64,000 nucleotides of DNA, taken from positions 1 through 64,000 of the forward strand of contig JAVBLE010000019.1 in assembly GCA_031553685.1 (NCBI GenBank), in the 5' to 3' direction. The position numbers were made by a program, and so were the translations under genes. Origin of the DNA: JAFGVL01 sp031553685 (GTDB taxonomy: Bacteria; Bacteroidota; Bacteroidia; Bacteroidales; Paludibacteraceae). Below the pieces are notes generated by a model. That model made no database searches, was not told where the DNA came from, and saw nothing but the letters and a program-made list of their open reading frames with translations. Positions 16,488 to 24,204 of this stretch are shown here, one piece after another (position 1 is the stretch's first letter; each line of letters begins with the position of its first letter).

Positions 16488-16524
16488 AACGCCACACTTC
16501 TATTCGAAAAGTGTGGCGTTTTTT
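16488..16524 (+). terminator. rho-independent terminator
   Basis: Perfect 12-bp stem AACGCCACACTT / AAGTGTGGCGTT with a 9-nt loop, then T4. It closes the transcript that starts with the lipoprotein gene or with the remnant frame. Confidence 0.85.
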
Positions 16525-16693
16525 ATATAGATATGCAAAATTAAATTTCCCTACTCAAATTCCAAGCCTGCACATGGCGGGTACTTTGAAATTACATTTG
16601 CGTAAGGCTGTGAAATTTTCTTCCATACTCGAAAATTTCATCAAAAACATAAGAATTTTCTTTTATACTCGAAAATATATGCAAATGAGTTTT

Positions 16694-17620
16694 TTAAATA
16701 GAGTGATTTAACCAATCCAATATGAAATGATATACATTCAATCGTTCTTTCTCATTCAAAACCTCATGGCGCATATTGTCAAAAAGTTTTATTGAAACAT
16801 CTTTTACGCCGGCTTTTTTCAATAAATCAGCCGTTTCGGTAACACCTTTTCCATAATCGCCCACAGGGTCGTTTGCACCCGAAACCAGCAGAACGGGTAG
16901 GGTAGAGGGCACTCGTTCAGCCCATTGCTTGCCGGTTGTTTCGCGCACCAACGAAAATAATTCGAGAAAAGCACTGTTGGTAAATACGAAGCCACAAAGA
17001 GGGTCGTTCAGGTAGTTTTGTACATTCTCAGCATTCGCACTCAACCAATCGAAAGCAGTTTTATGATTTTTGATTTTGCGATTAAAATTGCCGAAAGCCA
17101 GTTTATTGAGCAAAGTTCCTTTGGACTTTTTTCCACAGCATTTTATCGTCAGTTTGGATAAAAATACAGCTAATCCTATCAACGAATTGCGCCCATTTGT
17201 ACCCACTAAAATTGCTCCAAATAACTCTGAACCATAGCGAGTTATATAACTTCGAACCAAAAATGAACCCATGCTATGCCCAAGCAAGAAAAACGGTTTA
17301 TCAGGATGGTTTGTTTTAGCTATTTGAGTCAGTGTATAAAGGTCATTTACTACATTTTCGCGCCCTTTTCCGGCACCGAAATATCCCAAATCTCCTTGCG
17401 CATTCAACGATTTTCCATGCCCTGCATGATCGTTTCCATACACGACAAAGCCTTGCTCTGTCATAAATCGGGAAAACTCGTCGTATCGCTCAATATGTTC
17501 AGCCATGCCGTGTGCTATTTGCAATACGGCTTTGATCGAATTTATATCATCGGGCTGCCAACAAATGGCATGAATTTCATGTTCGCCGTTGGCAGAAGGG
17601 TAGGAGAAGGATTTTTTCAT
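16694..17620 (-). CDS. alpha/beta hydrolase, monoacylglycerol-lipase-like
   Basis: 308-residue cytosolic hydrolase of the serine aminopeptidase S33 / lysophospholipase group. The start at 17618-17620 gives MKKSFSYPSANGEHEIHAICW; the longer frame adds an unrelated hydrophobic extension. The nucleophile elbow is GHSMGS with Ser116, the acid is in LLVSGANDPVGDYG, and His is in FDNMRHEVLNE. HGMAEHIERY is the typical oxyanion-loop sequence of the family. Probable substrates are monoglycerides or lysophospholipids. It is a single gene, divergent from the small gene at 17684. Confidence 0.85.
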   Translation of the reverse strand: MKKSFSYPSANGEHEIHAICWQPDDINSIKAVLQIAHGMAEHIERYDEFSRFMTEQGFVVYGNDHAGHGKSLNAQGDLGYFGAGKGRENVVNDLYTLTQIAKTNHPDKPFFLLGHSMGSFLVRSYITRYGSELFGAILVGTNGRNSLIGLAVFLSKLTIKCCGKKSKGTLLNKLAFGNFNRKIKNHKTAFDWLSANAENVQNYLNDPLCGFVFTNSAFLELFSLVRETTGKQWAERVPSTLPVLLVSGANDPVGDYGKGVTETADLLKKAGVKDVSIKLFDNMRHEVLNEKERLNVYHFILDWLNHSI

Positions 17621-17683
17621 TAGTGAGATGTTTTCTAAACAAATATATTTTTTACTTTTGTGAAAAATTATAAAAAGAATTCT

Positions 17684-18103
17684 ATGACAGAAAATCAATT
17701 GAATTTATCTAAAGATGACACTATTGAAGCTAAAAAAGAACGAAAGAATTTTTTAATTGATTTTTATTCACAGTGGATTGCAGAAAACTTAACCAAACAA
17801 ATTTTCAATAAATCGTTGAATGATTTTATACATGTACGCTTCCTATCCATACAAGAAACAGCAGGACATGCTTCACACACCTATAAATCGACTGTTGCAG
17901 TTACTTATCTCACCGAAATATTGGAAAATGCAAAATTTGTATCAAGTGTAAAAACTAAACCTGAAAATAAAAATCAACAACGATTTTCTGAAATTCTCGT
18001 TATGGAATATCATAAAGAAATTTTTGGAAAAATCAAATTGACTGTTGGAGTTTTGAAAGGAAGCAAACAAAAAATACAATATTGCATCACAGCAATAGAA
18101 TAA
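17684..18103 (+). CDS. small protein, possible BECR-fold nuclease-like domain
   Basis: 139-residue protein with no signal or membrane segment. The start at 17684 (MTENQLNLSKDD) is preferred over 17660. Toward the C-terminus, GHASHTYKSTVAVTYLTEILENAKFV followed by KIKLTVGVLKGSKQKIQYCITAI has the spacing of the LPD3 or phage Barnase-EndoU-ColicinE5/D-RelE-like nuclease domains: a His-rich helix entry and two late beta strands. That comparison is from memory and weak. Similar domains are toxin effectors in phages and polymorphic toxins, but here it stands alone without an obvious immunity gene. Confidence 0.5.
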   Translation: MTENQLNLSKDDTIEAKKERKNFLIDFYSQWIAENLTKQIFNKSLNDFIHVRFLSIQETAGHASHTYKSTVAVTYLTEILENAKFVSSVKTKPENKNQQRFSEILVMEYHKEIFGKIKLTVGVLKGSKQKIQYCITAIE

Positions 18104-18213
18104 AAGAAACGGCTAAAAACCCGCGAAACCCCGCAATAGTTATTAGCCGTTCTAAAAATCAATACAAAGATACAATCATTTTTCTAATAAAGAATAAATT
18201 TTATTTCTATTTT

Positions 18214-19623
18214 TTATCTCCTTTCCAAAAGCACCACATTCTCCACATGGTGCGTGTGTGGAAACATATCCACAGGTTGCACGGCAGTTACGCGGTATTT
18301 TTCGCCCATGAGGGACAAATCGCGGGCTTGTGTGGCAGGATTGCAACTTACATACACAATGCGTTGCGGTTCGGCAAACAAGATGGCGTTTATTACATCA
18401 TTGTGCATGCCGGCTCGAGGAGGGTCGGTAATGATAACATCGGGTTTACCATGCTGCTCGATAAACGATTGATTGAGAATATCTTTCATGTCGCCGGCAT
18501 AGAAAAGCGTGTTTTCTATGTGGTTGATTGCCGAATTTACTTTGGCGTCTTCGATCGCCTCGGGAACATACTCAATACCAATTACTTTACGCGCTTTCTT
18601 TGCCACAAAATTGGCAATTGTGCCTGTTCCGGTATAGAGGTCGTACACTAATTTGTTGCCGGTCAGGTTAGCAAAATTTCGGGTGATTTTATACAGTTCG
18701 TAGGCTTGCTCGGAGTTGGTTTGGTAAAACGATTTGGGTCCGATTTTGAACTTCAAACCTTCCATTTCTTCAAAAATATGATCAGCACCTTTGTACACCA
18801 AAACTTCCTGATCGGTAATTGTGTCGTTTGCCTTGCTGTTGATAACATAGAGTAGGGAAGTGATCTCGGGAAGGCTTTCGGCAAGGTATTTTAGCAGCTT
18901 TTCTTGCTTATTTTCATCCTTGTAAAAGAAAATTACTATAACCATCAATTCGCCTGTGGTAGAAGTGCGAATTATCATATTTCGAAGTAGTCCTTCTTGT
19001 CTTCGTAAATCGAAAAATGAAAAATCGTTTGCCAAAGCAAATTCGCGCACGGAATTTCGGATTTGGTTCGAAATATCATCTTGCAACCAACATTTTTTAA
19101 TGTCTAAAACCTTATCAAAAAGTCCGGGAATGTGAAAACCGACTCCGTTTAAACTTTTTTCATCATGCTCCAATTTCATTTCGTCTGAAGACAGCCAACG
19201 GCGATTTGAAAATGTAAATTCTAATTTATTGCGGTAAAAGGTTGTTTTTGCGGAGCCGAGAATAGGAGAGAGGGCAGGCAAATCGATTTTCCCGATACGA
19301 ACAAGATTATCGACCACTTGCTGTTGTTTGTATTTGAGTTGCTCGGTGTAAGGGAGCATTTGCCATTTGCAGCCGCCACATGTGCCGAAATGTTCGCAAA
19401 AAGGCTCGATACGGATGTCGGAATATTTGTGAAAGTTGATTACACGGGCTTCTAGGAAACTGCTTTTCTTGCGTGTTACTTGCAAATCGACCACATCGCC
19501 GGGCACGGCAAAAGGTATGAAGATTACTTTTTCGCCGGTGCGGGCAATGGCTTTTCCTTCGGCGGCTAAGCCGGTTATTTGGATTTGTTCGAGTATGGGT
19601 AGTGGTTTTTGTTTGCGTGACAT
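18214..19623 (-). CDS. rlmD: 23S rRNA (uracil-5-)-methyltransferase RlmD
   Basis: 470-residue S-adenosylmethionine-dependent methyltransferase of the TrmA/RlmD family, which makes 5-methyluridine in 23S rRNA. An N-terminal TRAM domain (about residues 8-65) is followed by the iron-sulfur cluster Cys76, Cys82 and Cys85 in CEHFGTCGGC. The catalytic domain has DLYTGTGTIANFVAKKA for SAM binding, DPPRAGMH, and SCNPATQARD with the catalytic Cys. The start at 19621-19623 removes an 11-residue extension that has no family match. Single-gene unit, convergent with the gene at 17684. Bacteroidota often carry two such paralogues, so assignment to a specific uridine is inferred. Confidence 0.88.
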   Translation of the reverse strand: MSRKQKPLPILEQIQITGLAAEGKAIARTGEKVIFIPFAVPGDVVDLQVTRKKSSFLEARVINFHKYSDIRIEPFCEHFGTCGGCKWQMLPYTEQLKYKQQQVVDNLVRIGKIDLPALSPILGSAKTTFYRNKLEFTFSNRRWLSSDEMKLEHDEKSLNGVGFHIPGLFDKVLDIKKCWLQDDISNQIRNSVREFALANDFSFFDLRRQEGLLRNMIIRTSTTGELMVIVIFFYKDENKQEKLLKYLAESLPEITSLLYVINSKANDTITDQEVLVYKGADHIFEEMEGLKFKIGPKSFYQTNSEQAYELYKITRNFANLTGNKLVYDLYTGTGTIANFVAKKARKVIGIEYVPEAIEDAKVNSAINHIENTLFYAGDMKDILNQSFIEQHGKPDVIITDPPRAGMHNDVINAILFAEPQRIVYVSCNPATQARDLSLMGEKYRVTAVQPVDMFPHTHHVENVVLLERR

Positions 19624-19739
19624 GTGCTTGTTTTTAATTTTTTGCAAAAATACCAAAAAAGAGGGAAGATGTTACTGTATTATGTTGTACCTTTGCGAAA
19701 ATTTTTGAGAATTTATTTTCTAAATAGTTTACGATACGC

Positions 19740-19960
19740 CAACCCGCCCCGTAAGGGCGGATGCGCGAGGGATGACTTCGACTGCGCTCAGTCACCGACG
19801 GCACCCCGCAGCCACCGGAACAGAGCGAGTAGGGTGCAAACCTGTGTGTTTGCCCACAGAAGAACGGCAGGTGGCGAGGAGTATAGCGGATAGCCCGACC
19901 CCGATCCTTACAGGATTGTAAAACCTGAATGAGACCTTGAGGGGACGCGCCCTAATAGTT
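19740..19960. other. GC-rich non-coding block
   Basis: This part of the 496-bp gap before mgtE is much richer in GC than its flanks and holds short palindromes (CCGCCCCGTAAGGGCGG at 19745-19761). It includes the phrase GCGGATAGCCCGACCCC, which I associate with repeated intergenic elements in Bacteroidota. Open frames there show no family features. Probably a repeat remnant. Confidence 0.4.
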
Positions 19961-20024
19961 TTTTTGTAAATTTACTTTTAAAAATATTTTCTAATTGTCT
20001 AATTAATACCGTTTTATCATGGAC

Positions 20025-20099
20025 TCAGACCCGTATAACAGTTGCAGAAAACAAAGAGTATTAACTATTCTGTAAGGGGTCTGATTGTTTCCTTACAGA
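20025..20099 (+). promoter_or_regulatory. structured mgtE leader with two competing hairpins
   Basis: Hairpin A pairs TCAGACCC (20025-20032) with GGGTCTGA (20077-20084). Hairpin B pairs TCTGTAAGG (20069-20077) with CCTTACAGA (20091-20099). They overlap, so only one can form fully at a time. The second ends 20 bp before the mgtE start codon and has no T-run, which would suit translational control. A Mg2+-responsive switch is plausible from position, but it matches no riboswitch I recognise. Confidence 0.45.
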
Positions 20100-20119
20100 G
20101 CTAATTGTGAGGAAATTAC

Positions 20120-21508
20120 ATGATGGAAGAAATTATAATTCGTTTCCAACTGCTTGTGGAGAACAAGAGCTGGAAAATTCTTAAACAAGAACTTACCAAC
20201 CTCGAACCGGTTCAGATTGCTGAAATTATTGAATCGCTTTCGAAAACTGACCAACTTATTTTATTTCGCCTTTTGTCGCGACAACTGGCTAAGGAGACTT
20301 TTGAGCAACTTTCGATTGAACAGCAGGAGGCTGTGATTGAAGGGCTGGCGGCGAATGTGGACAAGGTTACTGATTTGCTCAACGATCTTGATCCGGACGA
20401 CCGTACGGCTTTTTTTGAGGAACTGCCGGGCGAGGTGAGCCAGCGGCTGGTGCAAATGCTTTCGGTGGAGGAGAGGGAGATTGCGACGCGTTTGCTGGGG
20501 TATCCGAAGGAGAGTATTGGGCGGCTGATGACGCCTGAGTATGTGGCGGTTAAGCCTCATTTTACGATTGGGGAGGCGTTGGACCATATTCGGCGTTTTG
20601 GGCGCGATTCGGAAACGCTGAATGTTGTTTATGTGGTTGATAATCACTTTCGTTTGATTGATGATATTCGGATTAAGGAGGTTATTTTGGCGTCGCCCGA
20701 ACAGAAGATTGCTGATATTGTGGATGGGCGTTATGTGAGCTTGAATGCGTATGATGACCAGGAGGTGGCGGTTAAGATTTTTCAAGACCACGACCGCGTG
20801 GCGCTGCCGGTTACGGATACGAACGGAACGCTTTTGGGCATTGTTACGGTGGATGATGTGATGGATGTGGCGGAAGAGGAGAGCACGGAGGACTTCCAAA
20901 AGTTTGGGGGTACGCAGGAATTGGATTTGTCATACACGCAAACTCCTCTGATTGAATTGGTTAGAAAGAGGGCGGGGTGGTTGATTATCCTTTTTGTGAG
21001 TGAAATGTTGACGGCTTCGGCAATGTCGCATTTCGACGGAGAAATAGCGAAAGCGGTGGTGTTGGCACTTTTTGTTCCGCTGATTATTTCGAGCGGAGGG
21101 AACTCGGGTTCGCAAGCAGCGAGCTTGATTATCCGTGCGATGGCGCTTGGTGAGCTTAAGTTGCGCGATTGGTGGTATGTGATGCGAAAAGAGGTTTTGT
21201 CAGGGCTTTCGTTAGGCTCCATACTTGGCGTTATCGGCTTTGTACGCATTGCGATATGGCAAGAAACGGGTTTGTATGATTATGGTGAATATTGGGCGTT
21301 GATAGGGCTGAGCGTTTCGTTCTCGTTGGTGCTGATAGTGCTTTGGGGAACTTTGAGCGGTTCGTTGATTCCGTTTTTGCTTAAGCGCATTGGGCTTGAC
21401 CCGGCTACGGCTTCGGCGCCGTTTGTGGCTACGCTGGTGGATGTTACCGGATTGATAATTTATTTTACTATCGCGGGATTACTGCTTACGGGGACTGTGA
21501 TTAAGTAG
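20120..21508 (+). CDS. mgtE: magnesium transporter MgtE
   Basis: 462-residue inner-membrane Mg2+ channel. The N-terminal cytosolic MgtE domain (residues about 30-130) has the superhelical repeats EIIESL and LLNDLDPDDRTAFFEELPGE. Two CBS domains follow (about 135-255, with RLMTPEYVAVKPHFTIGEAL and DHDRVALPVTDTNGTLLGIVTVDDVMDVAEEE), which sense cytosolic Mg2+ and gate the pore. A plug helix leads into five transmembrane segments; the pore motif GGNSGSQAASLIIRAMALGEL is present. Two adjacent ATG codons (20120 and 20123) could serve as start. The structured leader suggests control at the RNA level. Confidence 0.95.
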   Translation: MMEEIIIRFQLLVENKSWKILKQELTNLEPVQIAEIIESLSKTDQLILFRLLSRQLAKETFEQLSIEQQEAVIEGLAANVDKVTDLLNDLDPDDRTAFFEELPGEVSQRLVQMLSVEEREIATRLLGYPKESIGRLMTPEYVAVKPHFTIGEALDHIRRFGRDSETLNVVYVVDNHFRLIDDIRIKEVILASPEQKIADIVDGRYVSLNAYDDQEVAVKIFQDHDRVALPVTDTNGTLLGIVTVDDVMDVAEEESTEDFQKFGGTQELDLSYTQTPLIELVRKRAGWLIILFVSEMLTASAMSHFDGEIAKAVVLALFVPLIISSGGNSGSQAASLIIRAMALGELKLRDWWYVMRKEVLSGLSLGSILGVIGFVRIAIWQETGLYDYGEYWALIGLSVSFSLVLIVLWGTLSGSLIPFLLKRIGLDPATASAPFVATLVDVTGLIIYFTIAGLLLTGTVIK

Positions 21509-21532
21509 TTTTTCGTGAAATATCTAATGACT

Positions 21533-21566
21533 AAACCTTCTAAGTTTTGAATGCTTGGAAGGTTTT
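21533..21566 (+). terminator. terminator of mgtE
   Basis: AAACCTTC at 21533-21540 pairs with GAAGGTTT beginning near 21559, followed by T5. It lies 25 bp after the mgtE stop. Confidence 0.75.
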
Positions 21567-21665
21567 TTTATTTGGCTGAGGGGAGAGTTTTGTTGATGGG
21601 TTATGATTTCTCCAAATTTATACTTAACATAATATTAATTATGGGAATAATTTAAAATAAAATAT

Positions 21666-21673
21666 TATCTTTG
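21666..21673 (+). promoter_or_regulatory. -7 element of an orphan small transcript
   Basis: TATCTTTG matches TAnnTTTG and is not followed by any protein gene on this strand. A terminator lies about 45 bp further on, so a short RNA is expected. No convincing -33 element is visible. Confidence 0.45.
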
Positions 21674-21679
21674 TACGAT

Positions 21680-21750
21680 GATATTGTTAGTGTTTTAATT
21701 TAAAAAGAAATCTCCTCAACTTCAAATAATTAGTTGAGGAGATTTTTAAG
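21680..21750 (+). ncRNA. candidate small RNA, about 70 nt
   Basis: Bounded by the -7 element at 21666 and by a strong terminator: the 14-bp stem 21708-21721 with 21732-21745 (core TCTCCTCAAC / GTTGAGGAGA) ends in a T-run. No open frame longer than a few codons lies inside. It sits in the 299-bp gap between mgtE and the convergent universal stress gene. It could be a free sRNA or just a secondary terminator for read-through. Confidence 0.4.
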
Positions 21751-21807
21751 TTTTTACGAAAAATATTTTCTGTGAACATCTGTGTTATCTGTGGAAAAAT
21801 AATTTCA

Positions 21808-22905
21808 TTATGCATGAAAAATCAACATTGGCGTATTGCTATGGAAAAGCATTTTGCGAGCAATACTCGGATTAAACAAACGCGCAAAAATATTTCGTTT
21901 ATATGCATTAACGCTCACAATATCAATCTTTTCCTTTTCGATAAAAACATCCAGTTCATGCAAGATGTTTTCGTCGCTAATTGCCGTATATTCCACATTC
22001 AACGCCGGATATTGCTTGCTAATGTACGATTTAACGCCTTCGAGCAGCGTCTCGTTAGCATCTTGCTCAATATAAACAAAATAAATTTTAGTTGAAATAA
22101 ACGGGATTTTAGAATTAATCAGCTTATCAAAAGCAATCAAATCTTTAGTCGAAAAATTGGTGATAAAACCTATATTACTGATATTCTTTATATTAAGACT
22201 ACTTTTTTCAGGAATTGTAAACACCGGCACTTTACAACGCTCAATAATTTCGGCAGTAACGCTGCCAATCAAGTCAATCTCCTTACGGTCTTTACCGCGC
22301 GTACCCATCACAATCATTCGTGGACGGTCTTCTTTACAATAATTAACAATAACCTCTTCAGGAATTCCATCCTGAATTTTGCTCGAAAATTTCACCTCAG
22401 GCAACTCTCCTATCTCAATTTTCCGGCTCAAAATATTGTTCAAGTTCTCCATATCGGCAGTCGATTGCGCCACAATCCGGCGGAAAACCTCCTCATCCTT
22501 AATCGCATACGGGATCGAATCCAAAAACGGAATACTATTATACACCGGATTAAAATACACATTGAGCAGCACCACCTCGCTACCCGTCAAAGCAGCTACC
22601 TGAAACGCAAAATCGCAGGCATTAAGCGAGTAATCCGAAAAATCGACCGGCACTAAAATTTTATTCCTCAGTCGTGCTTTCGAATATTTATCATCCAGCA
22701 GTTCGCTTTTCTCAATAATTCCAAGCGCTTTCGGTAAGTCGCTCTCCTTTATGCGGATACGCACCCCAGCTGAAACCATTGGTTGAATTAAATTCACATT
22801 GTGAATATATACTTCCACGCCCTCACTTTCGAGCAGCGTCTTCAGAATTTGCGCTTTTTCAAAACTATGAATGGCTACGGTTACCAAGTTGTCTTCTTGT
22901 TTCAT
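21808..22905 (-). CDS. DUF2007-type plus tandem universal stress protein
   Basis: 365-residue cytosolic protein with three parts. Residues 1-70 (VAIHSFEKAQILKTLLESEGVEVYIHNVNL) resemble the DUF2007 signal-transducing domain. The first UspA domain (about 80-225) starts ILVPVDFSDYSLNACDFAFQVA and has the ATP-binding end VMGTRGKDRKEIDLIGSVTAEIIERCKVPVFTI. A second, more degenerate UspA unit follows (about 235-365, ending RKMLFHSNTPMLIFHA), lacking the Gly-rich ATP loop. Such fusions are common in Bacteroidota. It may couple nucleotide level to stress survival. Single gene, convergent with mgtE. Confidence 0.8.
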   Translation of the reverse strand: MKQEDNLVTVAIHSFEKAQILKTLLESEGVEVYIHNVNLIQPMVSAGVRIRIKESDLPKALGIIEKSELLDDKYSKARLRNKILVPVDFSDYSLNACDFAFQVAALTGSEVVLLNVYFNPVYNSIPFLDSIPYAIKDEEVFRRIVAQSTADMENLNNILSRKIEIGELPEVKFSSKIQDGIPEEVIVNYCKEDRPRMIVMGTRGKDRKEIDLIGSVTAEIIERCKVPVFTIPEKSSLNIKNISNIGFITNFSTKDLIAFDKLINSKIPFISTKIYFVYIEQDANETLLEGVKSYISKQYPALNVEYTAISDENILHELDVFIEKEKIDIVSVNAYKRNIFARLFNPSIARKMLFHSNTPMLIFHA

Positions 22906-23151
22906 GGCTGTAAAGTTTATGGGTTGATATTTTATGATGTAAAAATATGGATTTGTACTCGAAAAAGCAAGAAAATTGCAGCTCCTCTCCTATTTTTTAT
23001 TCGAAAAATTCACAAAATTTTGTATTTTTACGAAAGTTTAAATTGATTAGTGCACGCGTCGCCTCTGCCTTCGCAGGATGGGTTGGCGCATGGAAGTATA
23101 ATTGTCTAAAGGTGATTTTTTTTAGTCATGACAAAAAATAAGAATTGAATT

Positions 23152-24051
23152 ATGAATATCGATAACAGAAAAGTACACCTTGTTCTTGGTAGTGGTGGTG
23201 CGCGCGGCATTGCCCATATCGGCGTAATACAAGAGTTGGAAAAGCACGGTTGCGAAATTGTAAGCGTTTCGGGCTGTTCGATGGGCGCAGTTGTAGGCGG
23301 CATTTATTGCACCGGAAAGTTGCCCGTATTCACCGAATGGCTACTTGGGATTACAAAAAAAGACATTTTTTCGCTGATGGATTTTACACTTTCCACTTCG
23401 GGACTGATAAAAGGCGAGAAAATTATGCATATAATCGAAGATTTAATCGGCACTTATAACATCAACGACCTGAAAATCCCTTTTACGGCGGTCGCCACCG
23501 ATATTTCCAACGGCAAAGAAGCTGTCTATACCGAAGGAAACCTCTATCGCGCCATTCGTGCTTCGATGGGTATTCCATCGCTCTTTATGCCGCTGATTGA
23601 TAACGACAGGCTGATTATCGACGGAGGCATATTAGATCCATTGCCTATTTCACAAATAAAAAAGAATGGTGATGATGAAATCATTGTTGCGGTAAACCTT
23701 TCGGGCAAACCGGCAAAAAAACTGTTTCCTATCCATGATAAAGAAAAAGAAGTGATCGAACATCAAGATTATTTCGGCATACAAAAAGAAAAAATTGAGC
23801 ATTTTTTTTCTTATTTGACCAAAAAAGACAAAAAGAAGCCCGATCCACATATCCCCAATGTAATCAACATTTTAACCGAAACCATTTATTTGATGCAAGA
23901 TAAGGTTACGGAGCAAACTATCAAAAATTACAAACCTGATATTTTGGTTAATATCCGCAGAGATTATGCCGGAATTATGGATTTCCATTTGGCATCCAAA
24001 ATCTTGAATGAAGGGGCTAAAGCTTTTAACCGGGCTTTGAAGTGTTGTTAA
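23152..24051 (+). CDS. patatin-like phospholipase
   Basis: 299-residue lipid acyl hydrolase. The oxyanion motif is LGSGGARG (12-19), the nucleophile elbow is GCSMG with Ser43, and the catalytic Asp157 is in IDGGILDPLP. This gives the intact Ser-Asp dyad of patatins of the bacterial RssA/YchK group. No signal peptide is visible, so action on inner-leaflet phospholipids is expected. The Lys-rich region 165-225 (EKEVIEHQDYFGIQKEKIE) is an insertion-like helical segment. Single gene upstream of valS, separated by 153 bp. Confidence 0.88.
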   Translation: MNIDNRKVHLVLGSGGARGIAHIGVIQELEKHGCEIVSVSGCSMGAVVGGIYCTGKLPVFTEWLLGITKKDIFSLMDFTLSTSGLIKGEKIMHIIEDLIGTYNINDLKIPFTAVATDISNGKEAVYTEGNLYRAIRASMGIPSLFMPLIDNDRLIIDGGILDPLPISQIKKNGDDEIIVAVNLSGKPAKKLFPIHDKEKEVIEHQDYFGIQKEKIEHFFSYLTKKDKKKPDPHIPNVINILTETIYLMQDKVTEQTIKNYKPDILVNIRRDYAGIMDFHLASKILNEGAKAFNRALKCC

Positions 24052-24169
24052 AAAAGTATCGCCCCAAAAGCCACAACAAAATTCACAATGAATAATTTAT
24101 TTGTGCTCTTTGTGGCTTTGCAGGATAACGAAATAATGGCGAAATAAAGCAAAATTACTGTTTTTTTTA

Positions 24170-24177
24170 TACTTTTG
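24170..24177 (+). promoter_or_regulatory. -7 element upstream of valS
   Basis: TACTTTTG matches TAnnTTTG, is followed by CC, and lies 27 bp before the valS start. No T-box-like leader is visible. Confidence 0.45.
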
Positions 24178-24204
24178 CCAACTTAAAATTGTAATAAAGA
24201 AATT

